Source of the DNA: Luscinia megarhynchos
Taxonomy: Eukaryota > Chordata > Aves > Passeriformes > Turdidae
Direction: 5' to 3'
DNA: 64,000 nucleotides
Assembly: GCA_034336665.1 (NCBI GenBank)
Contig: CM067568.1
Coordinates: forward strand, 42,016,770 to 42,080,769
Position numbers and translations under genes: made by a program. The number at the start of each line of letters is the position of its first letter. The first letter of the stretch is position 1. A model generated the notes under the pieces. That model did no database searches. It was not told the origin of the DNA and saw only the letters and a list, made by a program, of their open reading frames with translations. Shown piece after piece: positions 11,455 to 23,445 of this stretch.

Positions 11455-14049
11455 TAATTTTAATTTCATCCTGCCCATCATAAAAGGATCAGAAGGGAAA
11501 TGGAGCTAGTGCTACTTATCACACCTACTGTATCCAGGAATACTCAAAGGCTATATTGTATTTTAAATGTGGGCTGAATTGTTAAAAATGCTGACATTTA
11601 TGAAGTATGTAAATGGATATCTAATTAACTTGCTACAGCTATCTTGTTAAATACCAATTAAATATATTAACATTTATCACAATTTTAATGTATCAATAAG
11701 AATTTAACTGTACCTTTATTGTCATTGTAATTCCAAATTAATTACATGGCTAGATGATTTATCTTTTGCATAATTATTCAGCCTTAGTCTATGTTCTCTA
11801 AAACAATCCAACTGTTATAGTATGGGTTCTCTACAGCATCTGATCTCTTTCTGTACAATTCTTTATTGAGTCATCTGCTATTAAGACACTAAAATCAAAT
11901 GTAAAGGGAAGGAGAGGCTTTTGCTACCTGAGCTCACGTGCACTGGTATGAAAATACCAATTTCCCAAGGATTGAACATAATTCTGTAATATTAATTATT
12001 TCTTTTAAATGGTCAAAATTTTTTTTAAGTAATATACATAATAGTCAGCTTTAAATGACTGGTAGGGATTCTTTTTATGGTAAAAAATTAATTCAATTTC
12101 CATACTGTCATACAATAATTCACGTCTTATTCTTTTCATATTCCTCACATTCATATAAATTGGATCTAACACCACTGAAATTAAGAGTATCACTTAAACA
12201 GCAAAAGCAAAATAAAACTAGTTTCTGATAATGTTAATACAATATTTTTTTGCCAAACTCAACTGGATGCTCAATTCTCAAATAAAACCTTTAGGCTGGC
12301 TTTATTTAGAGCATTTAATAGGTAAATAGCCACTATGGGACTGAGAAGTACACATAAAGAAAATACATATGGGGCATTGTTAATAAAAATATCAGAGCAA
12401 GAGCTGAACAAAGAGTACAATATTCAGGAAGAACTTACAAATGTAAACATTATGAAGCAAAGTTTTTGGGCTCAATAGAATATTCAAGGTTTAACTTAGG
12501 TAGATGCTTAATGCTGCACTGCATCAGATGAGAAAGCAAGCTCATCAGAGAAAACGTTTTGACTGAAGTGAAATACAGTATAGGGAGTAAAGTAATCTTT
12601 AAATTCTGTAAATAATGTATGCCTCAGAAGATTTGGAACAGAGTTTTGAAATCTTGAGGACTGGAAAACACCTGTGCTTATACAGATGTCAAGAGCTCCA
12701 TGTCTGAGAGTAAGGTCATCATTCTAGACTCCCTTCATAGAAAGTTAAGAAAGAAACAGGGAACTCTAGGGAATAAGGCATTACATTCTCTATTAGTTAC
12801 TCAAAGTGTTTATTTCTCTAGACCAACTGTGACTTTGATGAAACCTCCCCTATGATATTTGAAAATAATTTCTTTTGTTTTTTGGCAAAGAGTACTTGCT
12901 TTATTCATGAATACTAACTGCAGGATAAGTATGTTTATAGGTTTAGGATTCAACATCTATTTTTCAATGTCTGAAGTGGTAGGAATTTAATCCTAAATAA
13001 TTTATTTTGGGAAATGCAGGGCAAAACTCCATACTATTTGATATTAGATTTTTAAAAAAGCAAACCAGTATTTTTCTTAAATGAAACATTAACTTTGAAA
13101 ATTAAATAATGATCTTTTAATAGCCTGAAAGTAATCCATTTCCATTTTATCAAAACCTTTTCCCATAACACTTGTAACTTCATGCTGATTTTTTTTAAAA
13201 AATTGCTTTCCCAGGTTTACTGGCAAGGATTGAGCAGTCATATTGAGACTGCATGGATCATTTCACCTGTAACAGAATTACCATCTATCCCTGGAGTGGG
13301 ACATTGCCAGCCACACAGCAGGGCTGCAGTCCTCATGGAGTTGCAGTTGTCAGAGCCATCTTTTGAGCTGTGATGAGCCTGAGGAGGAGCTTTGCCTACT
13401 GGAGATGGTGTTTCCTAATCGTGCCCCCTTCAACAGACCCTCAATCTGTGACCTACCTGCAGGCATGCAATGCACCAAAGCACGTAAAAATGTAAGAAGC
13501 AGTTCCAAGATAACTAATTATGCTACTTTATGAGCACCTGAAATTCAGCTTTTCCCTGCAAGGTAAGGAAACAAGGTAAGGAAAATAACTCTACATTTGT
13601 GCTTTCACTTCCCTGGAGTTTAGACTGTATTAATGGCTATAGGATTCAGAATGAATAAACTAGATAGAAAAATCATTGTGTGAAGTCCATTTTCTGAATA
13701 TGGTTTGGATTCTCAGCACTGCAGTAAATTATCCTTAATTTTCAACTGAGAGTGTCTCTGCAAATAGCAGAAATACGGGAATCATCTTTTTCTCTTCATA
13801 TTATTAAGTGATGTGATGGTGGTAGCTGACCTTATTGAATTTGACATTAAAAGTTGATCCACCTTTTTAGAAGCATTTTTTACATATTGAATTTTGGCCT
13901 CTGAGGAATAGAAAACAATCAAAAATAAATTGGGAAAAATTGAAAAAAAGAAACCAAATCAGAATATTGAGAGAGACACATGAATACATGAATAGCCTCC
14001 TTCATACGCCCAGCACTTTTTAATGAAAAATATATGCAGAAGATAATAA

Positions 14050-15240
14050 ATGGATTTGGATTTTAACGTATGTCTGCAGCAGCCAATTTACCAGAGCCAT
14101 GAACTGAGGAGTATGAGTCTTTTAGAAGTTTGTAAGGATGTTAGTTCTTTGCCTGCAGGTGGAGTGTGCCTGTCACTCCAGGATGATCCTGCTTTGTGTG
14201 TGCGGTATGGGTGCAGGCTCTCTGGGGGTGCTCTGCATGCTGCTTGACTGCACCATTTTCTGTGTATTCATGCAAATGAGTAAAACAGTTTTTCATTTTC
14301 TGGTTGAGCAACATTTGGATGGGTAAATGTTAGATATAACCAGGTAGAGTGGGAATAATCTAGACTACAAGCAGTGCCACATCACGTAACAAATTGCCTA
14401 CTGCTGCATTAGGCACTGATCATGGCTTAGGCCACAGCTTCAGTCCCAGTGAAAATCTGCATTAATTGTATGTACGACTGGGCTGTTTAATGGTGCACAC
14501 ACTACCTTTTTATTTTCGATTTCAGTGTGTCATAAGTGTCTGGAACATGTGTCTAGGGATGGACACAGCTGGCTGTGCACTTGTCTGTGGGAAGACAGTT
14601 TGTAAGGAGAGTGCAGAAGGCAATTTTCCTCAATGAATTACAGGTGTACTGATTGCTGAGAAGGGGAGAGAGCCTTGCCTGCCCAATGAGGATGGGTGTT
14701 ATAAAAGAGTGGGTTAGGTGGTTGAGAATGAGTTGGAGTGCTAGAGTCTGCTGTAGTTTGGGATGGAGTCTGCTGGTTGTGCTGTGAGGAGCTAAGGGAC
14801 ACATGGTGATGGAAGGAACAGACAAAGTAAGAAGATGCTGTGTGAGGGACAGACAGGGTTAGGTGGCTGGGTAAGGGACATCTTGGAGTTAGCCAGTCAT
14901 GCAGAAGGACAAAGAAAACTTGCAGAGAGAGGGAGGGAAAGAGTCAGTGCTGTGTGGAGCTGCCTGACAGAAGTCCAGTGAGATAAGGCATGATAGTGTT
15001 TGTTGGTACTTGTTACTTACATGCATACCTATATATGAATCTTTAAAAGAGTTTCCAAAGTCTTGTTGAAAATGAAACCACGGGAGTAAAGGAAATGTGA
15101 TGTGGTTCCATTACTTGGAATAGCAGAGACAGCAGCTGAATGGATATCAGGCATGTGTATTGTGAAACAGAGACTACTTTTATGTTTGGAGGTTGGCCAA
15201 AGTGAATTCTGGTGTAAAACATCACAAGGCACAGTTTCAA
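14050..15240. other. GC-richer, G-skewed block of unknown origin
   Basis: This block is visibly richer in G+C than its surroundings. From about 14540 to 14990 G clearly exceeds C on the plus strand, with many GGG, TGTG and GGACAGACAGG-type runs. It holds a CCAAT motif and a TATA-like box. The small ORFs on both strands (14050-14326, 14553-14825, 15029-15240) match nothing I know. It could be the remnant of an old LTR, an eroded retroelement, or a transcribed non-coding exon. I cannot define ends: no TG...CA boundaries or target-site duplication were found. Confidence 0.4.
14683..14707 (+). promoter_or_regulatory. CCAAT plus TATA-like pair (possible LTR-type promoter)
   Basis: CCAAT at 14683-14687 is followed 12 bases later by TATAAAAG at 14700-14707, inside the G-skewed block. 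This order is typical of TATA promoters, including retroviral LTRs, although the spacing is tighter than in most. Each motif alone occurs by chance in DNA this AT-rich, so only the combination and the setting give weight. Confidence 0.25.
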
Positions 15241-16478
15241 AGAAGATAATTGTGGTTGTTTCCTAGGAGAGAAGGCTCCAAGACACTAAAAAGGAAATAA
15301 ACAGGGCAAAAAACAAAGTACCATACGATTATTTCCAAAGTATGAAAACACAAGCATGTATACAAATACTCAACACACATACTGTTGGCATTAACAGACA
15401 TGTATGGCTATATACAGCAAGTCATTAAAAAAATCTAGAAATAGTTACAAAACTGTACCTGTACACCTAACAGAACAATTCTGTCTGCATCTCTCACTGT
15501 CAAGCACTTTAGAGAATGGGGTCTCAGTGGTACAGGCAAAGTGAATTTTTTGGGATAGTAAGAAGAAATTTGTCTGCAATTAGTTCTATTAATCCCAGAA
15601 CCATACATGCAAACTGTTTTACCAGTAGTCAAGGGAGACATTTAATTTACATCCTGCCTTATAACTGACATCTCTTTCCCTCCTGATGTTGCTTTCTGAG
15701 TGGAGTTACTCTCATTAAAGGAAGCACCTTCTTCCTCATCCTGAATCAAAAGCCATTGATAGTGTAAGTTCCCCAGCTTTGTTATGTTCTGCTATGACTA
15801 GTTGATTGATATACATCAAATAAATGAACAAGGAATATTTATACAATAAAGAAATTCTAAAAAATATTGATAATTAGGGAAATAAAAACTTAATTAATGA
15901 GACAACATAAAGGAAAATCAACATATTTATGCAGAGCTATGGTAATATGTAAATCCTCAATGGATGAATTTTATAATTAATATAATTTAATGTGCAACTT
16001 TTCAATTACCAAAGACATATTTCTTGTCTATGTATGAAATATATAATCACGTTATCAACATTGAAGAGCAAATTCTGGATAAATCTGTCGTAGAGAAGAA
16101 CAAAGATAATTTACAGAGACATAATGACTGCTGAGAACTGAAGGACTGCACTACATCATATGCCTTTGGCATCAGAAAAGCCAGTAGAGTTCTTTTGAGA
16201 AACAGAGCAGAAAACAGCTTGAGGAATGTCTAATGTATACCACAAACCTTCAGATCTCTTGCCTCCAAAGAGGAGTGTTTGGTCCCCTCAGTGTAATCTC
16301 AGTGCCTAACCATGGAGATGAGATTTTTGCTGTTTCTTTGCTTTGACCATAGTCATATTCACATGGTTCTTTTTGTCTGTGACACTTTCATTAAACTGTC
16401 CTTGCTATATCCCTGTGCTAACACCCAATCTAATTCCAAAGTATTGTAGCAGCCTCAATGGATTAGTCACAGGCTTAC
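15241..16478. other. Unassigned AT-rich stretch
   Basis: No element or gene was recognised. Sequence at 15780-16060 is extremely AT-rich. The small minus-strand ORFs at 15435-15641 and 16405-16626 have no recognisable domain. Confidence 0.55.
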
Positions 16479-16542
16479 CTTTTAGGAAAAAATGTTTTAA
16501 TACACTAGTGGGTTGGATGTGAACAAGAAATTTATCCATAAT
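16479..16542 (-). other. Candidate exon by splice signals only (64 bp)
   Basis: On the minus strand a pyrimidine-rich acceptor (TTTTTATCTTTTCAG) is followed by 64 bp and a donor AAAAG/GTAAGC. Only one of three frames is open (beginning IMDKFLVHIQP), while the other two contain stops. I do not recognise the peptide, and the same frame stays open well beyond both splice sites, so openness is weak evidence. A window this long should produce a few such pairs by chance. Confidence 0.2.
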
Positions 16543-16736
16543 CTGAAAAGATAAAAATTCCACATAAATAAGCAAAAGAAAATTGACAGCAAGACAGGAA
16601 GCAGAGTAATACAGATACCAGTACAATGAGTGCCTATGTTTGATTCTTATCTATCTCTGCCCAGATCAATGTAGTTACACTGTTGTAATTTTTTAGTTTT
16701 TGCCAAACTAGGTTCAGTTTTCTGTTTTCAGTTTTG

Positions 16737-16762
16737 CTTTTGTTTGGTTTTGTTTGTTTTTG
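16737..16762. repeat. T/G-rich low-complexity tract
   Basis: TTTTGTTTGG-type repeats on the plus strand, the complementary composition of the A/C tracts elsewhere in the window. Confidence 0.8.
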
Positions 16763-17639
16763 CAAAAGACATTTGTAAAATAAGACTAGTAGCAAAAAAA
16801 AGAGAGGAAGTAACCCAAAGACACAGTAGATGGTTAATAAGAAGGTAGTGAGGTAATGAGACTCAGTGAGGTCTGGAGCACTGACCATGTGGCAGGGAGG
16901 GGATAGAACACTATTTCAACCTGTGTCTATATCAGATTTTCTAGGAAGTCTTTTTTCTATCTGATAATAAATTCTGTGCTGGGATCTGGACAGGCTTCAC
17001 TAGGAACTTTATAGCCACACCTGCACTTTAGACAGATGAAGACAATCAACAAAAACAACAACAGAAGCAGAAGGTAATCTGTGTAATAGCACTGAATACC
17101 TAAAACCAAGATCTTTTGGCTTCAAACTATTGAGCAGATTGCATTGTGTACCTCAGGTACAATTGATATTTTCATGCTAAAACAATAAAAGTACATTATC
17201 TCCTCAGGAACATATGATTTTTAATGGCCATAGTCATGTGACTGGAGAAAAGGGAATTTTACCGCCAGAAGGGCACATAAAATTCATAATAAAGAGAAAG
17301 AAAATGTTTTTTTTAAAAAAGAACAGAAAATTCTGTCTGTGAATCGAAGGATGAAATATTTAATTATAGGATGGGGAGAGAAGATGAGAGTAGAATAAAC
17401 CCTGGGTGTTGAAGAGCAGTAGAAGGCATAATTGAAGAGGTTTGAAAAGCAATGTTTTGCTTTTATGTGAAGTTCTAAGTAGCTTACAAACAATACGAGC
17501 TTTTCTGGCTCTAGCATGACAGCCTTGAATGTTTCACATTTTTTAATGTATTCAGTTTAAACCAAAGTCACTCTTTCCTCCAGACCCCAGATTCCAGCTT
17601 CCTTAGACCATACTGGCTGCATATATATACTTGGGTTCT

Positions 17640-17753
17640 GTTTTTTTTTGTTTTGTTTTTTAGGGTTTTTTTTTTGATTGTTTGTTTGTTTGTTTTATTA
17701 TTATGGGTTTGGTTTTGTTTTTTTCCATGTGGGTTTGTTTTGTTGTTTTGTTG
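17640..17753. repeat. T/G-rich low-complexity tract abutting CR1
   Basis: About 110 bases of T runs broken by G, GG and GGG, including TTTG tetramers near 17680-17695. It ends a few bases before recognisable CR1 sequence begins, so it sits at the 5' edge of that plus-strand element. It may be a target-site feature or a separate expansion. Confidence 0.9.
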
Positions 17754-17756
17754 TCT

Positions 17757-17990
17757 GCAGAACAAAAGGCTTGAGGGTCCTGGTGGACAGCAAATTTTCC
17801 AAGAGCCAGCAGTGTGGCTTCCTTGTGGCCAAGAAGGCCAGTGGAATCTTGGGGTACATTAGAAAAAGCACTGCCAGCAGGTGAAGGGAGGTGATCCTGC
17901 CCCTCTACTCAGCCCTGGTAGGGAGGTAGGACTAAACACTCTCCAGCAGTCCCTTACAACAACCATTCTTTTAGTCTTTGATTCTCTATT
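17757..17990 (+). mobile_element. CR1 LINE fragment with internal deletion, plus orientation
   Basis: From 17770 the sequence follows the end of CR1 ORF2: GAGGGTCCTGGTGGACAGCA, GAGCCAGCAGTGTGGCTTCC, TTGTGGCCAAGAAGGCCAG, CTGCCAGCAGGTGAAGGGAG, CTCTACTCAGCCCTGGT. At about 17920 it jumps to the terminal untranslated region (AGGGAGGTAGGACTAAACAC, CCAGCAGTCCCTTACAAC) and ends in octamer-like ATTCTTTTAGTCTTTGATTC near 17990. The intervening part of the normal 3' region, several hundred bases by memory of the family, is absent. The copy is therefore both 5'-truncated and internally deleted. Small ORFs on both strands here are not genes. Confidence 0.85.
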
Positions 17991-18766
17991 GATAAGCAGC
18001 ACCATCTGTTCTTTGCTTCCTTGTATAAAACCAGGGTCTTTAAAGGGCAATGCAATGAAAAAAAAAATTATCTGACTGAAAAAAACCCCACAAAAACATT
18101 GTTTAATGATTTTTTCAGGAGACAGACTCTCTCACTGAGTCCCAGTGAGTCTCTTAAAAAGCTACATCATCTCAGCTGACAAGAAGGTGAGCTTTAAAAT
18201 GAGAGAAGTTGCACCTAAAGCATATACTGTCACAAAAGACTTTGCACTGAAAACATAACTAAAGTAATTTCAGCTTCTAGAACTCTTTTCAACTTGTTCT
18301 TTATTTTGCTTCATTAACGAAGTATAAAGTCTTGACAAGACCTGACAGTTTACCATGCAAACACTCAAAATATTAATGGATTGTGCATTCCTAATCTAGG
18401 AGACAATTTCTGAGCACATGCAAAGCAAAAACAATGTGATTAAAAAACGTTCCTCAGACTCTATATTTAGACTGAAGTTCAGCTATTGTCCTTTGTAAAG
18501 GATTTCTGAATACTCAGTCTTTTTGTTCTACAGAAGTGCAGAATAATTCTAAAACGGACCTAATCATTCTCCCCTGAGGAAGCTGCTACTACTTGTGGGG
18601 ACTAATTACACATGCATTTTTCAGGGTAACAGAGAAAGTTGGAATGATTCAATAATCTTGCCTTGTAGCAAGAAGTATTTTGAAGTGTAATTTTGAGGTG
18701 TAATGTATCCACCACAGAATGAAGAAAGATTTTATAAAAAAGAAACAGCATTAATCATAGGTTTGA

Positions 18767-18787
18767 TTTGTTTGTTTGTTTGTTTGC
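18767..18787. repeat. (TTTG)n microsatellite
   Basis: Five consecutive TTTG units. Confidence 0.85.
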
Positions 18788-19254
18788 TTCTTTTAAGGTA
18801 AAAGGACAAGGAAATTCTTTTGGTGATAATGTGTTATCTAGATTTAAGTTCCTAATACAAGGAAAAAGTAACACAAAATTTAAGGACCAAGTTGGTATCT
18901 AATTTAAGCTTAAAGTAGACTCTTTAGAGTGACTAGAGAATTACATAGGAAATAGATTAAAAAATACCTTATCAGTAGCATTCAAAATAATGTATTCAGC
19001 ATGAAAAGTCTCCCATGGAGAGCATGTCCAAAACACTGAAAGACTCCTGGAGAGATTGACTCAATTATCAGCTGTAATAGCACCAGGTGACACACTTTAG
19101 TAAGCCAAAGTGTTGCATACTGAGAAAACTCTACTAGCAAGCACCAATTTACACCTCTGAATTGATGTGAATATTTGTTAATATTTCCTGTTTGCTTTGT
19201 AGCCATTAACTGATTAATGAAATCCTAAGGAGGGGCAAATACACAGTATGGGGT

Positions 19255-19273
19255 GAGCAGGTGTTACCTGCTC
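19255..19273. repeat. Perfect 8-bp inverted repeat, 3-nt loop, with E-box-like arms
   Basis: GAGCAGGT and ACCTGCTC are exact reverse complements around GTT. The arms place CAGGTG and ACCTG face to face, resembling paired E-box/ZEB-type sites. There is no longer stem outside the 19-bp core. Confidence 0.85.
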
Positions 19274-22200
19274 CCTTTTGGCAGGTGAAAGGGAAATCAA
19301 GAAGAGACTTAGTGATGACTTGAGACCAGGCTGCTCATCATGTGGAAACATTCCTGCAAGAGACTGCATACTCTGGCAGCTGACATCTGCAACCCCTGTA
19401 GCAGTGGTGGAGACATGCTTGTCCTTCTGTAAGATGGTGTCCACTGTCCCTCAACTCTGTTTTCATAACTCATGCACTTTAGCAGTGTCCTTAAAGTAGT
19501 TAGAAAGGTCTTGACTATGTTGAACATTGTAGAAAGAAGGTGATTCTCTGCCTCTAGGACTTTTCTAGCTCTAATTCAGTTTGGTAGTAGCTGTCTACAA
19601 ACACTGAGTTGTCTTGGGTCTGAGGTACCAAAACAAGCTGTGCCATATTCTCTTTCCCTATTAGCTTCTCACTTCCCTCCAAAGGCACAGAGTTTCTTTC
19701 AGTAGCAGAAAATGTTTATAGAATTGTTACTACATGTAAGGCAGGATAATTTTACTCAGATAAAAAAGAGAGTAGGAATGATTGCCATTGTACAGGAGGT
19801 ATGTGACACTGCATTAGAAAATCTACTTAAATACTGAAGAATCAGTACCTTGCAATACACAGAATTAAACCAAGGAACTTTATACAATTTTCCATGTGCA
19901 TCATCTCACAGCTAAGTTTTCCCAACTGCTTTTTTCTTCTTCCTTTAAAACATTGGAAAATGCTGTTTCTGTGAAGCAGTCTTGCAAATCTGACAGCCTC
20001 TCTTGCAGAAATTCCCTTAAGTATTTTGCTGCCTCTTATGCTGAGATCCACACTTAGGGCATTAGACTGACCCATTATTTTGCATGAGTTACCCATAATA
20101 GAGAGCAGTAATAAGATGAACTGGACGTGTCTTCACTGTTATTGCAAACATTACCAGCTGTCCTTAACCAAGTGCTTTTTATAAAGTAAAAATTAATATA
20201 TTGGCATTATTACAGATTTCTGCATAATAAACAGCTCTGTGCAGTATCTCAGGGTTTGCCCTTGTGTGCTTACCGCCATGAAATCAAGCAAAGACAGACA
20301 ATCAAATAAAAATTTTGCAAAAAAAATTAACAATTCTTTCCAAAGAAAGCTGACCTGAGATTAGATGTTATCCAGCACAAAACATGGATCCACAGTAGGT
20401 TTTTTCTCCTATTTATGGTTGCTTCTATACCATCACTTTTCTTTTTGCTGAGTGTCTCTTTGGGATTCTTATCTTATATGTCTGTTCTGAGCAGGCATTT
20501 TTATCACCCCAACCACAGCTTCAGTTGCCACAACCACCCCCATCATAAATAAAATTCTTATTAATAGCCATGAAATAAATCTCAAGCTCTGTTAAGCCTT
20601 TTGATTTACATTTCAATAATTAAGAGTTCTATGTTCTCAAATATAATATTTTAAGTTATAAAATTTTATCGTGTATTGGTGAAATCTTTAGCAGTGAATG
20701 AAGCTGCAGATGCTGAAGCTCAAAACTCAAACTAGATTACAGGTTCTCCTGATCCCTTGGGTATGCTTTATTTTGGGCAAGACACTCTCTTGTCAAGGAG
20801 TTTTTTCTGCCTCTGTCCCATTGAATAACAGAAAGAAGTACATGCATGAGAAATTGGAAGAGGTTTGTGAGGTTATTTGTTAACAATATATAAAAATTAT
20901 TTCTAAGCAGTATGGGAGTTATGGTATCCAAACCTCTTGAAAAAGCTGGAGGAGAATGCTATTGAAAGTGTAATTTCTTATGTACTTTTTGCCAGTTCAG
21001 AAGTAAAACATCATACTTTGAAGTACAAGTGGCAGCTGGACAAAAAGGAAGATTTTTTTACTTGAATAATACTGATATCTTTCAGCAGAGGAATTGCCCT
21101 AAGGTTCAGTTCAGCAGGTTCAGTTGCTCTAAGGTCATAATCAAAAGTATTTTGAGGTGTATTTAGTCAAGTTTCTTACTCTAAGAAAGAAAACACCAAA
21201 TAAAATGCATTTTTGCATAGAGGGCAAAAATCCACATATTAGATCAGTATTATGCCAAATACAGAATTACCTAGAAAACTTGCAATAGCTAATTTGCTGA
21301 ATGGCATACCCATTTGAAGAGATAGAGAGCAGCAGCAGATCTACCAACCTGATGCTTACTCCTTCAAAAGCCTAGGATGTATACATCAAGGTAGAAACCT
21401 TGATTGCACAGTCTGCATCAATTTGAATTAATATTTTTGGGCATGGTGAATCAATACAGTATGTCACAATCCAGATGAGGTTTCCCTCTGTATAATTGCA
21501 TCTTGCATTTTCTGGAAATTCAGTTTGAAATTTCTGTTGTTGTCTACTCTAGCATGGATGAAAATGGCCAATAGCCACACTGGCATTTTTCCTGTTCTAA
21601 ATGTCATGTTTCTAGGTGTAGATATAGCCTGTATTGCTATTCCTATGGGTGAGTGTACAGTAAATATATTTTGACCAACCAGTTCCCCATGCAGGCAAGG
21701 ACCCAGCTGTGTCTGTATCCAGCTCTGTAAATACACCTCTTTATTCTAGTAGACCCTGTTGCTCTGGATTCAGTAAAAAAAATTTGTGACAACGGGGCCT
21801 AATTGTGAGGACAACTTGTGGGATCCAGTGTACTATAATACTACATAAATATACCTTTTTCTGTCTTTCTGAGAAGTGGAAAGAGATCTGGCAGTGGAAG
21901 CCAGAGATCTGGGAAACCTATGACACTGAAATAATAGATGGCCACTTACTGCATGCACAAGGTTTCAATTCTCTCCCTAGGACTTGTTTGATGACAGCTC
22001 TCAGTTCAGAAATGGCTATGATCAGCTCTGAGAGTGAATTACAACTGTGTACAGACCCTATAGGTGACTGCTACCAGTTGTTATCCTGACTAAGGGTATT
22101 TTTCTCCCATATATTGCAACAGCGGAACATTTCAGTACTTTAAGGTATTTTGTATCAGCATCATGCCAGCAGACTTAGCTAAACAGAATGAAATGGTTAC

Positions 22201-22998
22201 TGTCTTTGTCTGCTAGCTTACCAACCCCTTTGGAATGCCAAATAAACGTGATTTATAAAGGCTTCTAAAAGACATGGGTCTGGATGATTTTTAACAATGT
22301 CAATATCTGGCATCCTAAAGTGTTTGCTTAACGGCTCAGTGGACCCTCCTACAGTGCTAGGCAATGTTAGCAAAAAGGATGGGACAGCAACAGAGGACTG
22401 TCACCACCCCTGCCACTCTAGCATGGTCTGCCTGCAGATGTGAGCCACTCCCACGACAGAAAAAGGAGAGAGGTAATAGCTTAAAGGTTGCTTTGGGCAC
22501 AGGAACTAGACATTTTAAAACTGCTATCTTGTTTCATTACCTGGAAAAATACTTAAGGATATTCTGAAGCCAGAAGGACAAATGTTTTTCAATGTTTCAG
22601 CCTTCTGAAGCAACTCAGGCAAGATACAATTCTCAAAGGAAACAGCACTCTCCCACCATTTCTTTTAAATGTAGCACCAATTTATCCCACTATAATCCCA
22701 CCCTGGCTACCTTTTCCTACCTCCCTGTCATTCCTTTCATTATGTCTAGAAGTTGCAGAGGTGATTGGACTACAGAACTGACTGGGATCAGAAAAACTTC
22801 CTGTCACTAAAGGAAATCTCCTCAGGAACAATGATGTGTAATAACAGTGCAAGGCTTTCTTCACAATGTTTCTTCACAAAGCCTTCTAAAGTATATCTTC
22901 CCCTTTTGCATCCCCAATGGTGACAAAAATTTTAAGGAAACATGAAAACGCACGTCTTTGCTAGAATTTTTCTAGAACAAATAGTTTGTAATAGAGGA

Positions 22999-23073
22999 AA
23001 CAACAGCAAAACAAATCAAACCAACCAAACCAACCAATCAAAACCCAAAACAAACAAAACCAACAACAACCAA
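22999..23073. repeat. A/C-rich low-complexity tract (CAAA/CCAA)
   Basis: About 75 bases of CAAA, CCAA and CAACAA units on the plus strand with very few other bases. Confidence 0.9.
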
Positions 23074-23415
23074 GCAACATTCAGTTTTTTGAAGGGAACC
23101 ACCCTACCATGCTAAAATGAAACCTAGGAAAAGGAGCTTATCTCTGTGTGAGAAAGAGAAACTCTGGATCTGGCAGCCTGTTCTTTAAAGAGTATGTGGG
23201 CGTTAAATGCTGAGAGTGCCCCTGTGAAGGACTTCTAAATTTCTAAACAGACATGAAACAGGGATGTCCTCTCACCACTGAAATGCTCTTAGGGCAGGAC
23301 TTACTATGGGAATGGAAGCTCTGCCATCTCAAGCATGCTGATGCGTGTAGCTTGCTGTTAAATAATAATAACAGTAATAAAAAGTGTAATTCATAATAAC
23401 TGAACACTTTTTACA

Positions 23416-23445
23416 ATTGCTAATGAAGGAGATTGCTAATCTCCT
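23416..23445. promoter_or_regulatory. Direct ATTGCTAAT repeat overlapping a perfect 8-bp hairpin
   Basis: ATTGCTAAT occurs at 23416-23424 and again at 23432-23440. The second copy lies in a perfect inverted repeat, AGGAGATT and AATCTCCT around GCT (23427-23445). The surrounding 23350-23570 contains several TAAT/ATTA homeodomain cores. This is compatible with a distal enhancer, but conservation is not visible from one sequence. Confidence 0.3.

Larger units (their letters stand above)
5736..14049. other. Unassigned AT-rich non-coding stretch
   Basis: No transposon, RNA gene or credible protein was recognised. The short ORFs (7518-7730 minus, 8255-8515 plus, 10282-10503 minus, 13182-13373 plus) look random. 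It contains a perfect 9-bp hairpin (9017-9039), a degenerate AAT repeat (9227-9250) and a short purine run (11431-11454). Near 13561 there are two tandem donor-like CAAGGTAAGG sites, but upstream frames close before them. Confidence 0.55.

Noticed and set aside
13230..13580. Possible exon before the tandem CAAGGTAAGG donors
   Set aside because: All three frames after the nearest acceptor-like CTGCAG hit stops before the donor. It could only be a non-coding exon, with no further support.
17653..17884. Cys/Phe/Val-rich 68-69-codon ORFs
   Set aside because: They are translations of the T/G-rich tract and the start of CR1, and the hydrophobic look is compositional.
21464..22089. Adjacent minus and plus ORFs of 90-94 codons, considered as retroviral or gene remnants
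   Set aside because: No recognisable motif (no protease, polymerase or envelope signature), and both strands are open by chance.
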